A DNA stretch of 64,000 nt from Rhizobium leguminosarum bv. trifolii WSM1325 (GCA_000023185.1 CP001623.1:764925-828924); one strand, 5' to 3'. Shown: positions 43,736 through 52,943, counted from the stretch's first letter. A program made the numbers and translations. Notes: generated by a model from the sequence alone, not told the origin.

Positions 43736-45382
43736 TCAGGCCTCTAATATCGCGGGGAGCCGTTCGCGAAGCTCCTTCACCAGCACGCGTTCATTTTCCG
43801 AGTAGTCGACCGGGACGTTCACCAGATGGACGCCGCCTCCGGCGAACGCCTCTTCGAGAACCTGTTTGAACTGGCCGATATCGTCGACCCTGGTTCCCTT
43901 GGCGCCGTAGGATTCGGCATATTTCACGAAGTCGGGATTGCCGAAAGTCATCCCGAAATCCGGGAACTCGTCCACCGCCTGCTTCCAGCGGATCATGCCA
44001 TAGGCATTGTCCTCGATCACGAGGACAACGAGATTGAGTTTCAGCCGGACGGCGGTTTCGAGTTCCTGGGAGTTCATCATGAAGCCGCCGTCACCGCAGA
44101 TCGCCATGACGCGCCGCTCCGGGTAGAGCATCGAGGCAACCATCGCAGACGGCAGCCCCGCTCCCATCGTCGCAAGAGCGTTGTCGAGCAGCAGCGTGTT
44201 CGCCATCCGCGTCCGGTAGTTTCGCGCGAACCAAATCTTGTACATGCCGTTGTCGAGCGCCAGGATGCCGTCATGCGGCATCACCTCTCTTATGTCGTGG
44301 ACCAGCCGCTGTGGCGTGAAGCGATCCTCCGTCGCCCGCGTGGCGATACGCTCGAGAATGCGCTCGCGCAGATGAAGAAGCGCTTGCGCGTTTGGTAGCT
44401 TGCCCTCGAGGCGATCGGCCAGCGCCTTCAGAGAGGGGCCGATGTCGCCGATGACTTCGGATTGCGGGAAATAGACCTGCTCGACGGTCGCCGGCTGATA
44501 TCCGATATGGACGACCTTCGGGCCGCTCTTGCCCATGATGAACGGCGGCTTCTCGATGGTATCATGGCCGATCGTGATGATCAGGTCGGCCTGTTCGATG
44601 GCCTCATGGACATAATCCCGCTCCGACAGCGCGGCGGTGCCCATATAAAGCTCGGTTCCGCCGGGAACCGTTCCCTTCCCCATCTGGGTGGTAAAGAACG
44701 GAATGCGCGTACGGATCACAAACTGCGCAATATCCGATGTCGAGCGTGGACGAGAGGCGGCGGCCCCGAACATCAGAAGCGGACGTTTGGCTGCGGCAAT
44801 GAGTGCAGCGGCGCGGTCGAGAGCCGCGTCGCTTGCCGTCGGCAATTCGAGCTGATGCGGCGCAATCAGCGCCACCTCCTGGCATTCCTCGGCCGCGATA
44901 TCTTCCGGAAGCTCGAGATGGACCGGACCCGGCCTTTCCTCCTGGGCTATGCGGAACGCCTCCCTGACCGTCGTCGGGATCATCTGCGGCGACACGATCT
45001 GCCTTGCGAGCTTGGTCAGCGGCTTCATCGACGCGACGACGTCGACCACCTGGAAACGTGCCTGGCGGGACGAGAGGATCCCCTTCTGACCGGTGATCAT
45101 CACCATCGGCATCGCGCCGAGCAAGGCATAGGCGGCACCCGTCGAGAGGTTCAGAGCGCCGGGGCCAAGCGTCGTCAGGCAGACGCCGGGCTTTCCAGTC
45201 AGGCGGCCATAGGTCGCGGCCATGAATGCCGCTGCCTGCTCGTGTCGGGTGAGGACGAGCTCAATCGACGACTTGCGGATGGATTCGACGACGTCGAGAT
45301 TCTCTTCGCCCGGGATGCCGAAAATGCGGTCGACACCTTCGTTCTCAAGCGCTGCCACTAGAAGATCGGAGCCTTTGGTCAT
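43736..45382 (-). CDS. Thiamine-diphosphate enzyme, acetolactate synthase large-subunit family
   Basis: A 548-residue ThDP enzyme. The N-terminal PYR domain has FGIPGEENLDVVESI and the catalytic Glu in LVLTRHEQAAAFMAATYGRL; the middle domain spans about 190-330. The C-terminal PP domain has GDGGFMMNSQELETAVRLKLNLVVLVIEDNAYGM, the ThDP/Mg2+ motif with an EDN end. It resembles catabolic acetolactate synthase or other decarboxylases; no regulatory small subunit is adjacent. Pairing with an aldehyde dehydrogenase suggests a degradative role rather than branched-chain amino-acid synthesis. Confidence 0.87.
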   Translation of the reverse strand: MTKGSDLLVAALENEGVDRIFGIPGEENLDVVESIRKSSIELVLTRHEQAAAFMAATYGRLTGKPGVCLTTLGPGALNLSTGAAYALLGAMPMVMITGQKGILSSRQARFQVVDVVASMKPLTKLARQIVSPQMIPTTVREAFRIAQEERPGPVHLELPEDIAAEECQEVALIAPHQLELPTASDAALDRAAALIAAAKRPLLMFGAAASRPRSTSDIAQFVIRTRIPFFTTQMGKGTVPGGTELYMGTAALSERDYVHEAIEQADLIITIGHDTIEKPPFIMGKSGPKVVHIGYQPATVEQVYFPQSEVIGDIGPSLKALADRLEGKLPNAQALLHLRERILERIATRATEDRFTPQRLVHDIREVMPHDGILALDNGMYKIWFARNYRTRMANTLLLDNALATMGAGLPSAMVASMLYPERRVMAICGDGGFMMNSQELETAVRLKLNLVVLVIEDNAYGMIRWKQAVDEFPDFGMTFGNPDFVKYAESYGAKGTRVDDIGQFKQVLEEAFAGGGVHLVNVPVDYSENERVLVKELRERLPAILEA

Positions 45383-45477
45383 GGATGTGTGCCCGTGCTG
45401 TTTGATTCGAGACTTCCAGAAAGGAAGATCCCTCGAAGATATGTTCTTTTCCCGGGCTGTCCATGCGTTCGGCGGCT

Positions 45478-46422
45478 TCAGCCACAGTTCCAGCTTGATC
45501 TCGGATCGTGACGGGTGCTTGCGCCGTCATTGAGCGCTGGCCGATATGGACGTTCCCGAGCGCTCCCTGAGGATGAAGCTCGCTGGAGCACTGCGGGCAT
45601 TTGGAGCCAGCGCTCAGTCGAAAAATACGACTTGGTCTTCACCTGCGAATTTGAAGTTGCCCTAAGACCAAGAACAAAATTGAAGATATTTGCGCCGGCG
45701 GCTTCGCGCGTGAAGCTGAGATAGGAGCCGAATCGTTCGGATTCAACGTTTTGAAGGTTTCGGATCGAGGCAAGAGTATCCTCGAAATCACGCCAGCACG
45801 CCTGCTTCACGATGATCTCGAAAATGTGAAGGATGGCCGGGGAGAGACGTCCCTGGGCGTCGGTCGTCGGCCCGATGATCTTGGCGCGGATCTCAAGAAT
45901 ATCGCCCATTTCATCTCCACGAACCTTAACGAAGGTCGAGCTGAGTGGACGCACCTCGTCGCGTTCGTAGATCCGCTGAAAATAACACTCAAAGCTGCGA
46001 TTGCGCATCGATGCGGCTTTCCATTCGCTCATATCGACGCCGGCTTCTCGAAGAGCAGCGCAAAAGTTCGACCCCGAGACGCGCCACATCCGCAGAAACT
46101 GACTTGCCAACTCCAGCTTCGGGACCTCGATCAGCTGCAGCGGTATCGGCGTCGACGGGAGGGGAGAAGGAGCCGCTGGATCAGGGCGGGCGGCGATGCG
46201 AGATGATCGGGCAGCCTTATTGACAGTTCGATTTTCGAAGGGGCCGACCGGATCTTCGAGGTGATGGATTTCACGGTAAAAAACGACGGTGCCTGCAAGA
46301 AGCAAAATTGATATCAAAAGCCCTGGCCAAAGCAGGGACCAGCGGTTCCTCGGCATTGGGAAATTCCGGTGCCGAGGCGTGCTGTCTCGAGGAGGATCGA
46401 CTGCTGATGGCACTTTATCCAC
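45478..46422 (-). CDS. Hypothetical single-pass membrane protein (possibly DUF6030-like)
   Basis: A 314-residue protein of unknown function. One membrane helix lies at about residues 29-48 (SLLWPGLLISILLLAGTVVF) after a basic N-terminus, followed by a Pro-rich linker (PDPAAPSPLPSTPIPLQ) and a folded region with SGSNFCAALREAGVDMSEW, SFECYFQRIYERDEVRPLSSTFVKVRG and ILHIFEIIVKQACWRDFEDTL. This resembles what I recall of a rhizobial DUF6030 family. The start is GTG with GAGG upstream; an ATG at 46356 is possible. The last 35 residues look low-complexity. Confidence 0.6.
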   Translation of the reverse strand: MDKVPSAVDPPRDSTPRHRNFPMPRNRWSLLWPGLLISILLLAGTVVFYREIHHLEDPVGPFENRTVNKAARSSRIAARPDPAAPSPLPSTPIPLQLIEVPKLELASQFLRMWRVSGSNFCAALREAGVDMSEWKAASMRNRSFECYFQRIYERDEVRPLSSTFVKVRGDEMGDILEIRAKIIGPTTDAQGRLSPAILHIFEIIVKQACWRDFEDTLASIRNLQNVESERFGSYLSFTREAAGANIFNFVLGLRATSNSQVKTKSYFSTERWLQMPAVLQRASSSGSARERPYRPALNDGASTRHDPRSSWNCG

Positions 46423-46783
46423 GGCGCGACCTCACAAGCAAATAGGAGCGGCTGCGAGTTCGAGCTCAATCAATCTCGATCCTATTTGCGACCAGCCGGT
46501 GTCGGTCGGCGCGTTGACCAATCAACCCTGCTGACGACTCCCCCCTGAGATGAGCACGGATGCGAAAAAACGGTACAGTCTGTCCGACTCACCTTCGACG
46601 CTGCAAGTGTGAAGTCGCGTGAGTGGAGCGTCAAGCATCAACCCCAGTGGATGGCGCTCGTCCCTTAATATTCACGTGGCGGCTTTGCAATGTCGGCAGC
46701 AACGTCGAGCGTTTCACAAGAAGCAACGCAGGGGTTAGTCTGCGAGCAGACGCAGCCTTAGACAATGCTTTGAAGCAATGGTG
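46423..46783. other. 361-bp intergenic region with one copy of a 33-bp repeat
   Basis: This gap lies between the membrane-protein gene start and the RraA-like stop, both minus strand. It contains the left copy of the 33-bp direct repeat (46677-46709). Apart from that I see no gene or clear operator. Confidence 0.6.
46677..46709 (+). repeat. 33-bp direct repeat, left copy (intergenic)
   Basis: This 33-base segment, beginning TGGCGGCTTTGCAATGTCGG, is identical to 54397-54429, which lies inside the tail-specific protease gene. The flanks differ on both sides. On the minus strand it reads as STLLPTLQSRH in the protease frame and then runs into a stop after 14 unrelated codons, so it is a gene fragment out of context. 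Confidence 0.85.
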
Positions 46784-47506
46784 TCATGCGGTCATATGAC
46801 GCGCTTGGCGCCAGGCCTGATAACGCTCCAGGGTCTCCTTGTTGGGCGGGTATACGCCCAAGGTCGATTTGCCTGATTCGATTTCCAGCTTGAGAAACTC
46901 TTCCTGCTCCTCCATCGCGACGGCTTCTTCGGCAATGTCATCGACATATTCCCGCGGAATAACGATCACCGCTTCGCTGTCGCCGAAGATGATGTCATCG
47001 GGGTAAACGGCAACGCCGCCGCAGGCGATTGGCTGGTTCATGTCCGAGGCGTGGTGGGCAACCAGGTTCGCCGGCGCTGCCGGTCCCATGCAGTAGGTCG
47101 GGAGGCCCAACTGCGCGATATCGGCCGTATCGCGGACGCCGCCGTCGAGCACGAGACCGGCGGCACCACGATAGACGAGACGACGGGCGAGCATGGCGCC
47201 AATGCCGGCGACTTCCGCCAAGGAGCGGCAATCCAAGACGAGAACATGGCCGTCGGGGATCGTATCGATGGCCTTGCGCTGTTGATTGGATGGATCCGAA
47301 CTGTAAGTCGAACCGTCGATATCTTCGCGCGCGGGGATGTAGCGTACGGTGACGGCTGGGCCGATCATCGGCCTGCCGGCGCTCGCCAGCGGCCGCACGC
47401 CGCGAACCGCGGTGTTCTTCAAACCACGCTTCAGCAACAGGGTGCTGAGACTTGCAGAATTCGTCCGCAAAAGCTTTGCGTAAACTGATGGGTCCAAAAC
47501 CGTCAT
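46784..47506 (-). CDS. RraA-family protein (HMG/CHA aldolase-like)
   Basis: A 240-residue protein of the RraA/dimethylmenaquinone methyltransferase-like fold. RPLASAGRPMIGPAVTVRYIP, DGHVLVLDCRSLAEVAGIGAMLARRLVYRGAAGLVLDGGVRDTADI and YPDDIIFGDSEAVIVIPRE are the family core; GGVRD holds the Arg and Asp of the aldolase-type metal site. Relatives include 4-hydroxy-4-methyl-2-oxoglutarate aldolase, so a catabolic aldolase/decarboxylase role is as likely as RNase E inhibition. The ATG at 47506 follows GGAGGATCTC. It lies 70 bp after the IclR gene on the same strand. Confidence 0.85.
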   Translation of the reverse strand: MTVLDPSVYAKLLRTNSASLSTLLLKRGLKNTAVRGVRPLASAGRPMIGPAVTVRYIPAREDIDGSTYSSDPSNQQRKAIDTIPDGHVLVLDCRSLAEVAGIGAMLARRLVYRGAAGLVLDGGVRDTADIAQLGLPTYCMGPAAPANLVAHHASDMNQPIACGGVAVYPDDIIFGDSEAVIVIPREYVDDIAEEAVAMEEQEEFLKLEIESGKSTLGVYPPNKETLERYQAWRQARHMTA

Positions 47507-47576
47507 GAGATCCTCCATTGTCCGGTGGAAGCTCTAGCACAAGGAATAGAGAGTTCAATAGAGAAGTTTATGTTTC

Positions 47577-48362
47577 TTATTTGGATAAAGGCTGTTTGCC
47601 ATTAATCGCCTTTGTCAAGATGGCGGCACCCTCCACAACCTCGCGCTTGATTGCCCGCGCCCTGTCTGGGGTGGCTTCACCGATAAACGGGACGCTGATC
47701 GTTGCCACAAGTCGACCCTCGGAATCGAAGACAGGCGCGGCAAAGGCCCGGAGGCCAAGGTTGGATTCCTGGTTGTCCTCAGCGCATCCATTGCGCCGAA
47801 TTTCAACGAGTGCTTCCTTTAGCGCCTCCGGATCGGTAATCGTATATGGCGTCTTTCCCTCCAGTCCGACGCTGCAATAGGCCTCGATGTCACCGTAGTC
47901 TGAATAGGCAAGCGCGAGCTTGCCGGCGGCGCCGACATGTTTAGGCGAGCGACTGCCGACCTTGATGAAGAGCGAATAATCGCCGGGACTGGAGGCTGCA
48001 AATATCGTCATCATCTCGTTGCCTTCGGGGGCGGCCAGCCTGAAGGATTCGAAAATGCGGTCAGCCGCAGCCGTCAGGATCGGCCTTGCCGCCTCGATCA
48101 CCGTTGCCCTGTCGGCGCCAGGCGAGATGCGGCGCGCAAGCTCGACGAATTTTGGCCCCAGCTCGTAGGACGCTCCACCATTCACCCGCGCCACAAGCCC
48201 ATGCGCGGCCAATGAATTGAGGATCCGGTAGACGGTCGAACGCGGAACTCCAAGCTGATCAACCAGCGCGGCCAGGGAAATTCCCGTCCTCGCATCGGCG
48301 ACTGCCTCGAGCAGGTGGGCGGTCTTTTCGACGATGGGTGAGCCATGCTTCGGTTCAATCAT
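47577..48362 (-). CDS. IclR-family transcriptional regulator
   Basis: A 261-residue regulator. The N-terminal winged helix is at about residues 10-70 (IVEKTAHLLEAVADARTGISLAALVDQLGVPRSTVYRILNSLAAHGLV), followed by the IclR effector domain (HVGAAGKLALAYSDYG, EIRRNGCAEDNQESNLGLRAFAAPVFDSEGRLVATISV). The long open frame to 49112 is not used; the ATG at 48362 begins the normal-length protein. It diverges from the oligopeptide-type transporter operon, with an inverted repeat between them at 48433-48450. Confidence 0.9.
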   Translation of the reverse strand: MIEPKHGSPIVEKTAHLLEAVADARTGISLAALVDQLGVPRSTVYRILNSLAAHGLVARVNGGASYELGPKFVELARRISPGADRATVIEAARPILTAAADRIFESFRLAAPEGNEMMTIFAASSPGDYSLFIKVGSRSPKHVGAAGKLALAYSDYGDIEAYCSVGLEGKTPYTITDPEALKEALVEIRRNGCAEDNQESNLGLRAFAAPVFDSEGRLVATISVPFIGEATPDRARAIKREVVEGAAILTKAINGKQPLSK

Positions 48363-48432
48363 GAACTTAGAATTCCATATGAGAATTATAATATTGACTT
48401 CGCCGGACCGAGCGAGCATGCTTGGCGGCGTA

Positions 48433-48450
48433 AGTGTCACATTTGACACT
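48433..48450. promoter_or_regulatory. Candidate IclR operator between divergent operons
   Basis: AGTGTCA and TGACACT are separated by CATT; with one bulged base the arms extend into GCGT/ACGC. Direct repeats of CTTGGCGG flank it (48421 and 48456). It lies 71 bp from the IclR start and 127 bp from the binding-protein start, so one site could serve both directions. Confidence 0.55.
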
Positions 48451-48576
48451 ACGCGCTTGGCGGAGGAAGTAAAGCCATTTGGATAACCGCTGCGGCGGTG
48501 CTCAACCGGGTGGTTTTCACAAGACGGCACTGCGATGGACAGGATGCCGCTCGTTTGGATCTGGAGGAGGGATTTC

Positions 48577-50097
48577 ATGAAGAAGATGAAGGCAATTGGT
48601 GCGCTGAGCATCGGACTGGCATTTCTGCTGGGTCCGGGCAGCGCAATTCGCGCCGACGCTGCCTCGGACAAGCTGACGGTCGTGGTGACCGACGAACCGA
48701 AGTCGCTCGATCCCTGTGACACCGACCTTTCGGGCAATTCTCGCATTCTGCACAACAACATCACCGAAGCGCTGGTCAATCTGAGCCCGGCCGACGGATC
48801 GGTCGTCCCGAGCCTTGCCGCCAGCTGGCGGCAAGTGGACGAGCTGACCTGGGAATTCAAGCTCCGCGACGACGTCACCTTCCACGACGGCAAGGCGTTT
48901 GATGCCAGTGCAGTCGTTGCCGCTCTCAAGCGGGCGCAGGATCCGGCACTGGCCTGCGAAGTCGGACTTGCGACGCTGAAGGGCGTCAAGTTCAATGCAG
49001 AAGCGGTGAACCCCACCACCCTCCTCATCAAAACGGATATCGTCGAGCCGATCCTGCCGAACAAGATGTCCGCCGTGGACATCGGTTCGCCGGCGACCCC
49101 GAACGACGGCAAGTCGCGCTCCCCGGCCGGAACCGGACCTTACAAGCTTGCAGCGTGGACGCCCGGGCAATCGGTCGACCTCGTGGCCTATGACGGCTAT
49201 TGGGGCGACAAGCCGGCGATCAAGAACGCGACCATCATCTGGCGCGCCGAATCCGCTGTTCGCGCGGCAATGGTCGCCACCGGTGAGGCGCAGATCGCCT
49301 ATGAAATAGCGCCCCAGGACGGCACGTCGGAACAGGATCATGCCTTCCCGAACGCCGAAACCTCGCTGCTGAGGATCGACGCAGAAATTGCGCCACTCAA
49401 CGACAAACGCGTGCGCGAAGCCCTTAATCTTGCGATCGACCGGGACGGACTTGTCGGCACCATCTTCCACCAGGATGCCCAAAAGGCGATGCAGGCGGTG
49501 CCGCCGTCCGTCTTCGGCTTCAATCCCGACATCCCCGTCTGGACGTATGATCCCGAAAAAGCGAAGTCCCTGCTCGCCGCGGCGAAAGCCGATGGCGTGC
49601 CGGTTGACAAGGAAATCGTCATCTACGGCCGCATCGGCATCTATCCCAATTCGTCCGAAAGCCTGGAAGCCATTCAGGCGATGCTCGCGGATGCAGGTTT
49701 CAATGCCCGGCTCGAAATGCTTGAAACAAGCCCGTGGCTGAAGAAGCTTCTTAAGCCCTGGGACAAGGAACGTCAGCCGTCGATCCTGCAGACGCAGATC
49801 GACAACACCGAAGGCGACGCCGTATTCACGCTGCCGAACCGTTTTACTACCGACGGCAACCAGTCGACCATCGCCGATGCCAAACTCGACACATTGATTA
49901 CCGACGCGTCGAAGGCAACCGGCGACGAACGCAGGAAACTGTTCGAGGAGGCCTTCAGCTACATCGCCGTCGATGCGGTCAATATCGTGCCGCTGTTCCA
50001 CATGGTCACGATTGCCCGCGTCGCCGAGAACGTCACCTACACGCCCGATGTGCAGGCCGGCAACGAGATCAAGCTTAAATCGATCAGCTACCGCTGA
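48577..50097 (+). CDS. Oligopeptide-type ABC transporter substrate-binding protein (family 5)
   Basis: A 506-residue periplasmic binding protein. The ATG at 48577 has GGAGGAGGGATTTC upstream and starts a Sec signal (KAIGALSIGLAFLLGPGSAI, cleavage near IRA-DA). The mature part shows LTVVVTDEPKSLDPCDTD, YKLAAWTPGQSVDLVAYDGYWG and RVREALNLAIDRDGLVG, the SBP_bac_5 core. Family members bind peptides, nickel chelates, opines and other compounds. It heads a five-gene operon with two permeases and two ATPases and diverges from the IclR gene. Confidence 0.92.
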   Translation: MKKMKAIGALSIGLAFLLGPGSAIRADAASDKLTVVVTDEPKSLDPCDTDLSGNSRILHNNITEALVNLSPADGSVVPSLAASWRQVDELTWEFKLRDDVTFHDGKAFDASAVVAALKRAQDPALACEVGLATLKGVKFNAEAVNPTTLLIKTDIVEPILPNKMSAVDIGSPATPNDGKSRSPAGTGPYKLAAWTPGQSVDLVAYDGYWGDKPAIKNATIIWRAESAVRAAMVATGEAQIAYEIAPQDGTSEQDHAFPNAETSLLRIDAEIAPLNDKRVREALNLAIDRDGLVGTIFHQDAQKAMQAVPPSVFGFNPDIPVWTYDPEKAKSLLAAAKADGVPVDKEIVIYGRIGIYPNSSESLEAIQAMLADAGFNARLEMLETSPWLKKLLKPWDKERQPSILQTQIDNTEGDAVFTLPNRFTTDGNQSTIADAKLDTLITDASKATGDERRKLFEEAFSYIAVDAVNIVPLFHMVTIARVAENVTYTPDVQAGNEIKLKSISYR

Positions 50098-50137
50098 CGG
50101 CGCAGACTGGTTGCCGAACGTCCCTTGAGGAGAGCGG

Positions 50138-51058
50138 ATGTCCTTCACCTACTTCCTGAAACGTGCGGCCTTTGCGGCACTCGCCCTTGCAGCATTGATG
50201 ACATCCGCCTTCTTCCTCGTGCGGTTGACGGGCGATCCCGTCAATCTCTACCTGCCCGTCGATGCCTCGGATGCCGCCCGCGAAGCCATGCGCGTCCGTC
50301 TCGGCCTCGATCGTTCCCTCCCGTGGCAATTCCTCGATTGGGCCGGGGATATGCTGAGCCTCGATTTCGGCACGTCGCTTTGGCACAACCGCCCGGCCAT
50401 GGACGTTGTCCTGGAGGCGCTGCCGAACACGCTGGCGCTCGGTGCCATTGCCTTGACCCTGGCCTTCATCGCCGCCGTCATCATCGGATCGATTGCCGCT
50501 GTCAATGCCGGCGGTTGGATCGACCGGGCCATCAACGTGCTGTCGCAGGCAGCGGCCAGCGTGCCGGATTTCTGGCTCGGGCTGATGGGCGTCCTGCTAT
50601 CTGCCGTCACCTTGCGCATTCTGCCGACATCGGGTTTCGGCGGTCCGATCTATTGGATCCTGCCGGTTGCCTGTCTTTTTGCCAGACCGTTCGGGACGCT
50701 GGTGCAGATCGTCCGCGGCTCGATGATCGAAGCACTGAACGCGACATTTGTCCGGACTGCGCGGGCCAAGGGCGCGCGCGGCGGCCGGGTTACCTTCGTG
50801 CATGCGCTGCGCAATGCCCTCCTGCCCGCGGTGACCGTGACCGGTGACCTCGCCGCCCAGTTCGCCGGCGGCGGTGGCGTCGTCGAGGTTGTTTTCGGGT
50901 TTCCCGGCATCGGTAAGCTGCTGATCGACGGCATCCTGAAGCGCGATTTCGCGATCGTCCAGGCATCGATCTTCGCGGTTGCCGTCGTTATCTTCGTCAT
51001 CAATATCCTGGTCGATATGCTCTATGCATCGATCGATCCGCGTGTGAGGGTCGAATGA
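50138..51058 (+). CDS. Oligopeptide-type ABC transporter permease, DppB-like
   Basis: A 306-residue inner-membrane permease. FFLVRLTGDPVNLYLPVD near the N-terminus and the coupling loop FVRTARAKGARGGRVTFVHALRNALLPAVTVTGD identify the DppB family. A run AGGGGVVEVVFGFPGIGKLLIDG replaces the usual AGAVVVE, adding flexibility before a conserved segment. GAGGAG precedes the ATG. It closely resembles the permease at 136-1050, and the next gene overlaps by ATGA. Confidence 0.92.
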   Translation: MSFTYFLKRAAFAALALAALMTSAFFLVRLTGDPVNLYLPVDASDAAREAMRVRLGLDRSLPWQFLDWAGDMLSLDFGTSLWHNRPAMDVVLEALPNTLALGAIALTLAFIAAVIIGSIAAVNAGGWIDRAINVLSQAAASVPDFWLGLMGVLLSAVTLRILPTSGFGGPIYWILPVACLFARPFGTLVQIVRGSMIEALNATFVRTARAKGARGGRVTFVHALRNALLPAVTVTGDLAAQFAGGGGVVEVVFGFPGIGKLLIDGILKRDFAIVQASIFAVAVVIFVINILVDMLYASIDPRVRVE

Positions 51059-51972
51059 CCAGCACCTCCGCCGACGTCCTCCCTGCCCGCGAGCGCCGAA
51101 GCCGCCGCATCTTGTGGTTCATGCGTGCGCTCGCGGGTGACCCTATGGCGGTCGCCGCGACAATCTGGCTGCTGATCGTCGTCCTTGCCATTCTTGCGGA
51201 TGCATCGTCGCTGCTGGGCGAAAACCGCATTTCGCTAAAGGCGCGCAACCTGCCGCCCTTCGACTTCGGCCAGTCCTGGACGTTGTGGCTGGGCGCCGAC
51301 GCTCTCGGGCGTCCGCTCCTCGTTCGCCTCATTCAGGCGGCATCGACGACGATCGGCATAGCGCTGGTGACCGTTCTGACGAGCCTGATCGGCGGAACGC
51401 TGCTCGGCGTGATCGCCGGTTACTTCGGTGGCATCATCGGCAACCTTGTCATGCGGATCTGCGACATCATTCTGGGTTTCCCGACGCTGCTGGTGGCGCT
51501 CTTCGGGCTCTACCTGTTCGGCCCGAGCGTCGGTAACCTCATCATCGTGCTCGCCGTTACCCGCATGCCGGCCTATATCCGCGTCGCAAGAGCTGAAACT
51601 CTGGAGGTGCGGGAGAGGCTTTTCGTTGATGCGGCGCGCGCCTTCGGCGGCGGGGCTGTCTGGATATTGCGCAATCACATTCTCCCAAGCGTCGCTCCCA
51701 CGATGCTGACGCTCGCCTCGGTCAATCTCGCCATGGTCATGCTGTTCGAATCCGGGCTGAGCTATCTCGGCCTCGGCATCCAGCCGCCGGCCGTGAGCTG
51801 GGGCCTGATGGTGGCGCAGGGCCAGGGATATCTGTCATCCGCCTGGTGGCTGGGCTTTTTTCCCGGTCTGGCTGTGATGCTCACGACCATGTCCTTCAAT
51901 CTCCTCGCCAACTGGTTCCGGATCGTCAATGACCCGTCGCAGCACTGGCGACTTGTCAGCCGGAGGCGCTGA
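51055..51972 (+). CDS. Oligopeptide-type ABC transporter permease, DppC-like
   Basis: A 305-residue inner-membrane permease. RRILWFMRALAGDPMAVAATIWLLIVVLAILAD contains the first helix; LGADALGRPLLVRLIQAASTT and the loop YIRVARAETLEVRERLFVDAARAFGGGAVWILRNHILPS are typical of DppC. The start overlaps the DppB stop (ATGA), and its stop overlaps the first ATPase gene by one base. Confidence 0.92.
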   Translation: MTSTSADVLPARERRSRRILWFMRALAGDPMAVAATIWLLIVVLAILADASSLLGENRISLKARNLPPFDFGQSWTLWLGADALGRPLLVRLIQAASTTIGIALVTVLTSLIGGTLLGVIAGYFGGIIGNLVMRICDIILGFPTLLVALFGLYLFGPSVGNLIIVLAVTRMPAYIRVARAETLEVRERLFVDAARAFGGGAVWILRNHILPSVAPTMLTLASVNLAMVMLFESGLSYLGLGIQPPAVSWGLMVAQGQGYLSSAWWLGFFPGLAVMLTTMSFNLLANWFRIVNDPSQHWRLVSRRR

Positions 51973-52943
51973 TGGCTCTTCTCGAAGTCAAGGACTTGCA
52001 GGTCAGTTTCGATACGGCAGCCGGCCGCATCCTGGCGCTCAACGGCGTCTCCTTCTCGCTCGAGCGTGGAGAGGTTCTGGCGCTGCTCGGCGAAAGCGGC
52101 TCCGGCAAGTCGGTGACCGCATCGGCCATCATGGATCTCGTTCCCAACCCGCCGGGCGAAATCAATCAAGGATCGATCTGCTTCGACGGTGTCGAGCTGT
52201 TGCAGCTCTCGCGAAACGAGCGGCGCGATCTCTGCGGCGATCGGATCGCCCTGATCTTTCAGGATGCGCTCGCGGCGCTCAACCCGGTCTATTCCGTGGG
52301 TTGGCAGATCGCCGAAATGTTCCACATCCACGGCCGTACTCCGGAAGGTGGTGTCGAAAAAGCCGTGATCGACCTTTTGACGGCCATCGGCATTCCCGAC
52401 CCTGAAAGCCGCGCCAGACAATATCCGCATGAGTTTTCGGGCGGCATGCGCCAACGCATCATGATCGCCATGGCCGTGGCACTGGAACCGGATGTCATCA
52501 TCGCAGACGAGCCGACGACGGCGCTCGACGTGACGATCCAGGCGCAGGTGGTTGATCTTCTGGAGACTATCCGCAAACGCAGCGATGCCGGCATGATCTT
52601 CATTACCCATGATCTCGGCGTCGTCGCCGAACTCGCCGATCGCGTTGCCGTCATGTATGCCGGCCGCGTCGTCGAAACCGCAAGCGTCTTCGAATTGTTC
52701 GAAGATGCCCGCCATCCCTACAGCGTCGGATTGCTTGCCTCGCAGCCGCGCATGGACACGGATGAAGACGAATTGGTGCCGATCCCCGGCTCCGCCCCCA
52801 ATCCTGTCGCCCTGCCTTCCGGCTGCGCATTCAGAACGCGCTGTCCACGCGCCCAAGGGCTCTGTGCCGAGGTCGTCCCCTCTCTTGAAACCGTAGGGCC
52901 GGGCCGCCAGGCCGCCTGCCACTTCCCGGTATCACCAGTATGA
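51972..52943 (+). CDS. Oligopeptide-type ABC transporter ATP-binding protein, DppD-like
   Basis: A 323-residue ATPase: Walker A GESGSGKS near residues 39-46, Q-loop FQDALAALNP, signature EFSGGMRQRIMIAMAV, Walker B VIIADEPTTALD, and a C-terminal oligopeptide/dipeptide domain with the cysteine motif CAFRTRCPRAQGLC. It is coupled to the DppC gene (TGATG) and to the DppF gene (ATGA). Confidence 0.93.
   Translation: MALLEVKDLQVSFDTAAGRILALNGVSFSLERGEVLALLGESGSGKSVTASAIMDLVPNPPGEINQGSICFDGVELLQLSRNERRDLCGDRIALIFQDALAALNPVYSVGWQIAEMFHIHGRTPEGGVEKAVIDLLTAIGIPDPESRARQYPHEFSGGMRQRIMIAMAVALEPDVIIADEPTTALDVTIQAQVVDLLETIRKRSDAGMIFITHDLGVVAELADRVAVMYAGRVVETASVFELFEDARHPYSVGLLASQPRMDTDEDELVPIPGSAPNPVALPSGCAFRTRCPRAQGLCAEVVPSLETVGPGRQAACHFPVSPV

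Noticed and set aside
46677..46690. TGGC...TTGCA resembling a third sigma-54 promoter
   Set aside because: The GG to GC spacing is 7 bp rather than 10 bp, so it does not fit the consensus; the sequence is part of the 33-bp repeat.
48517..50148. 543-codon minus-strand frame
   Set aside because: It is antisense to the family-5 binding-protein gene, which has a signal peptide and family motifs.
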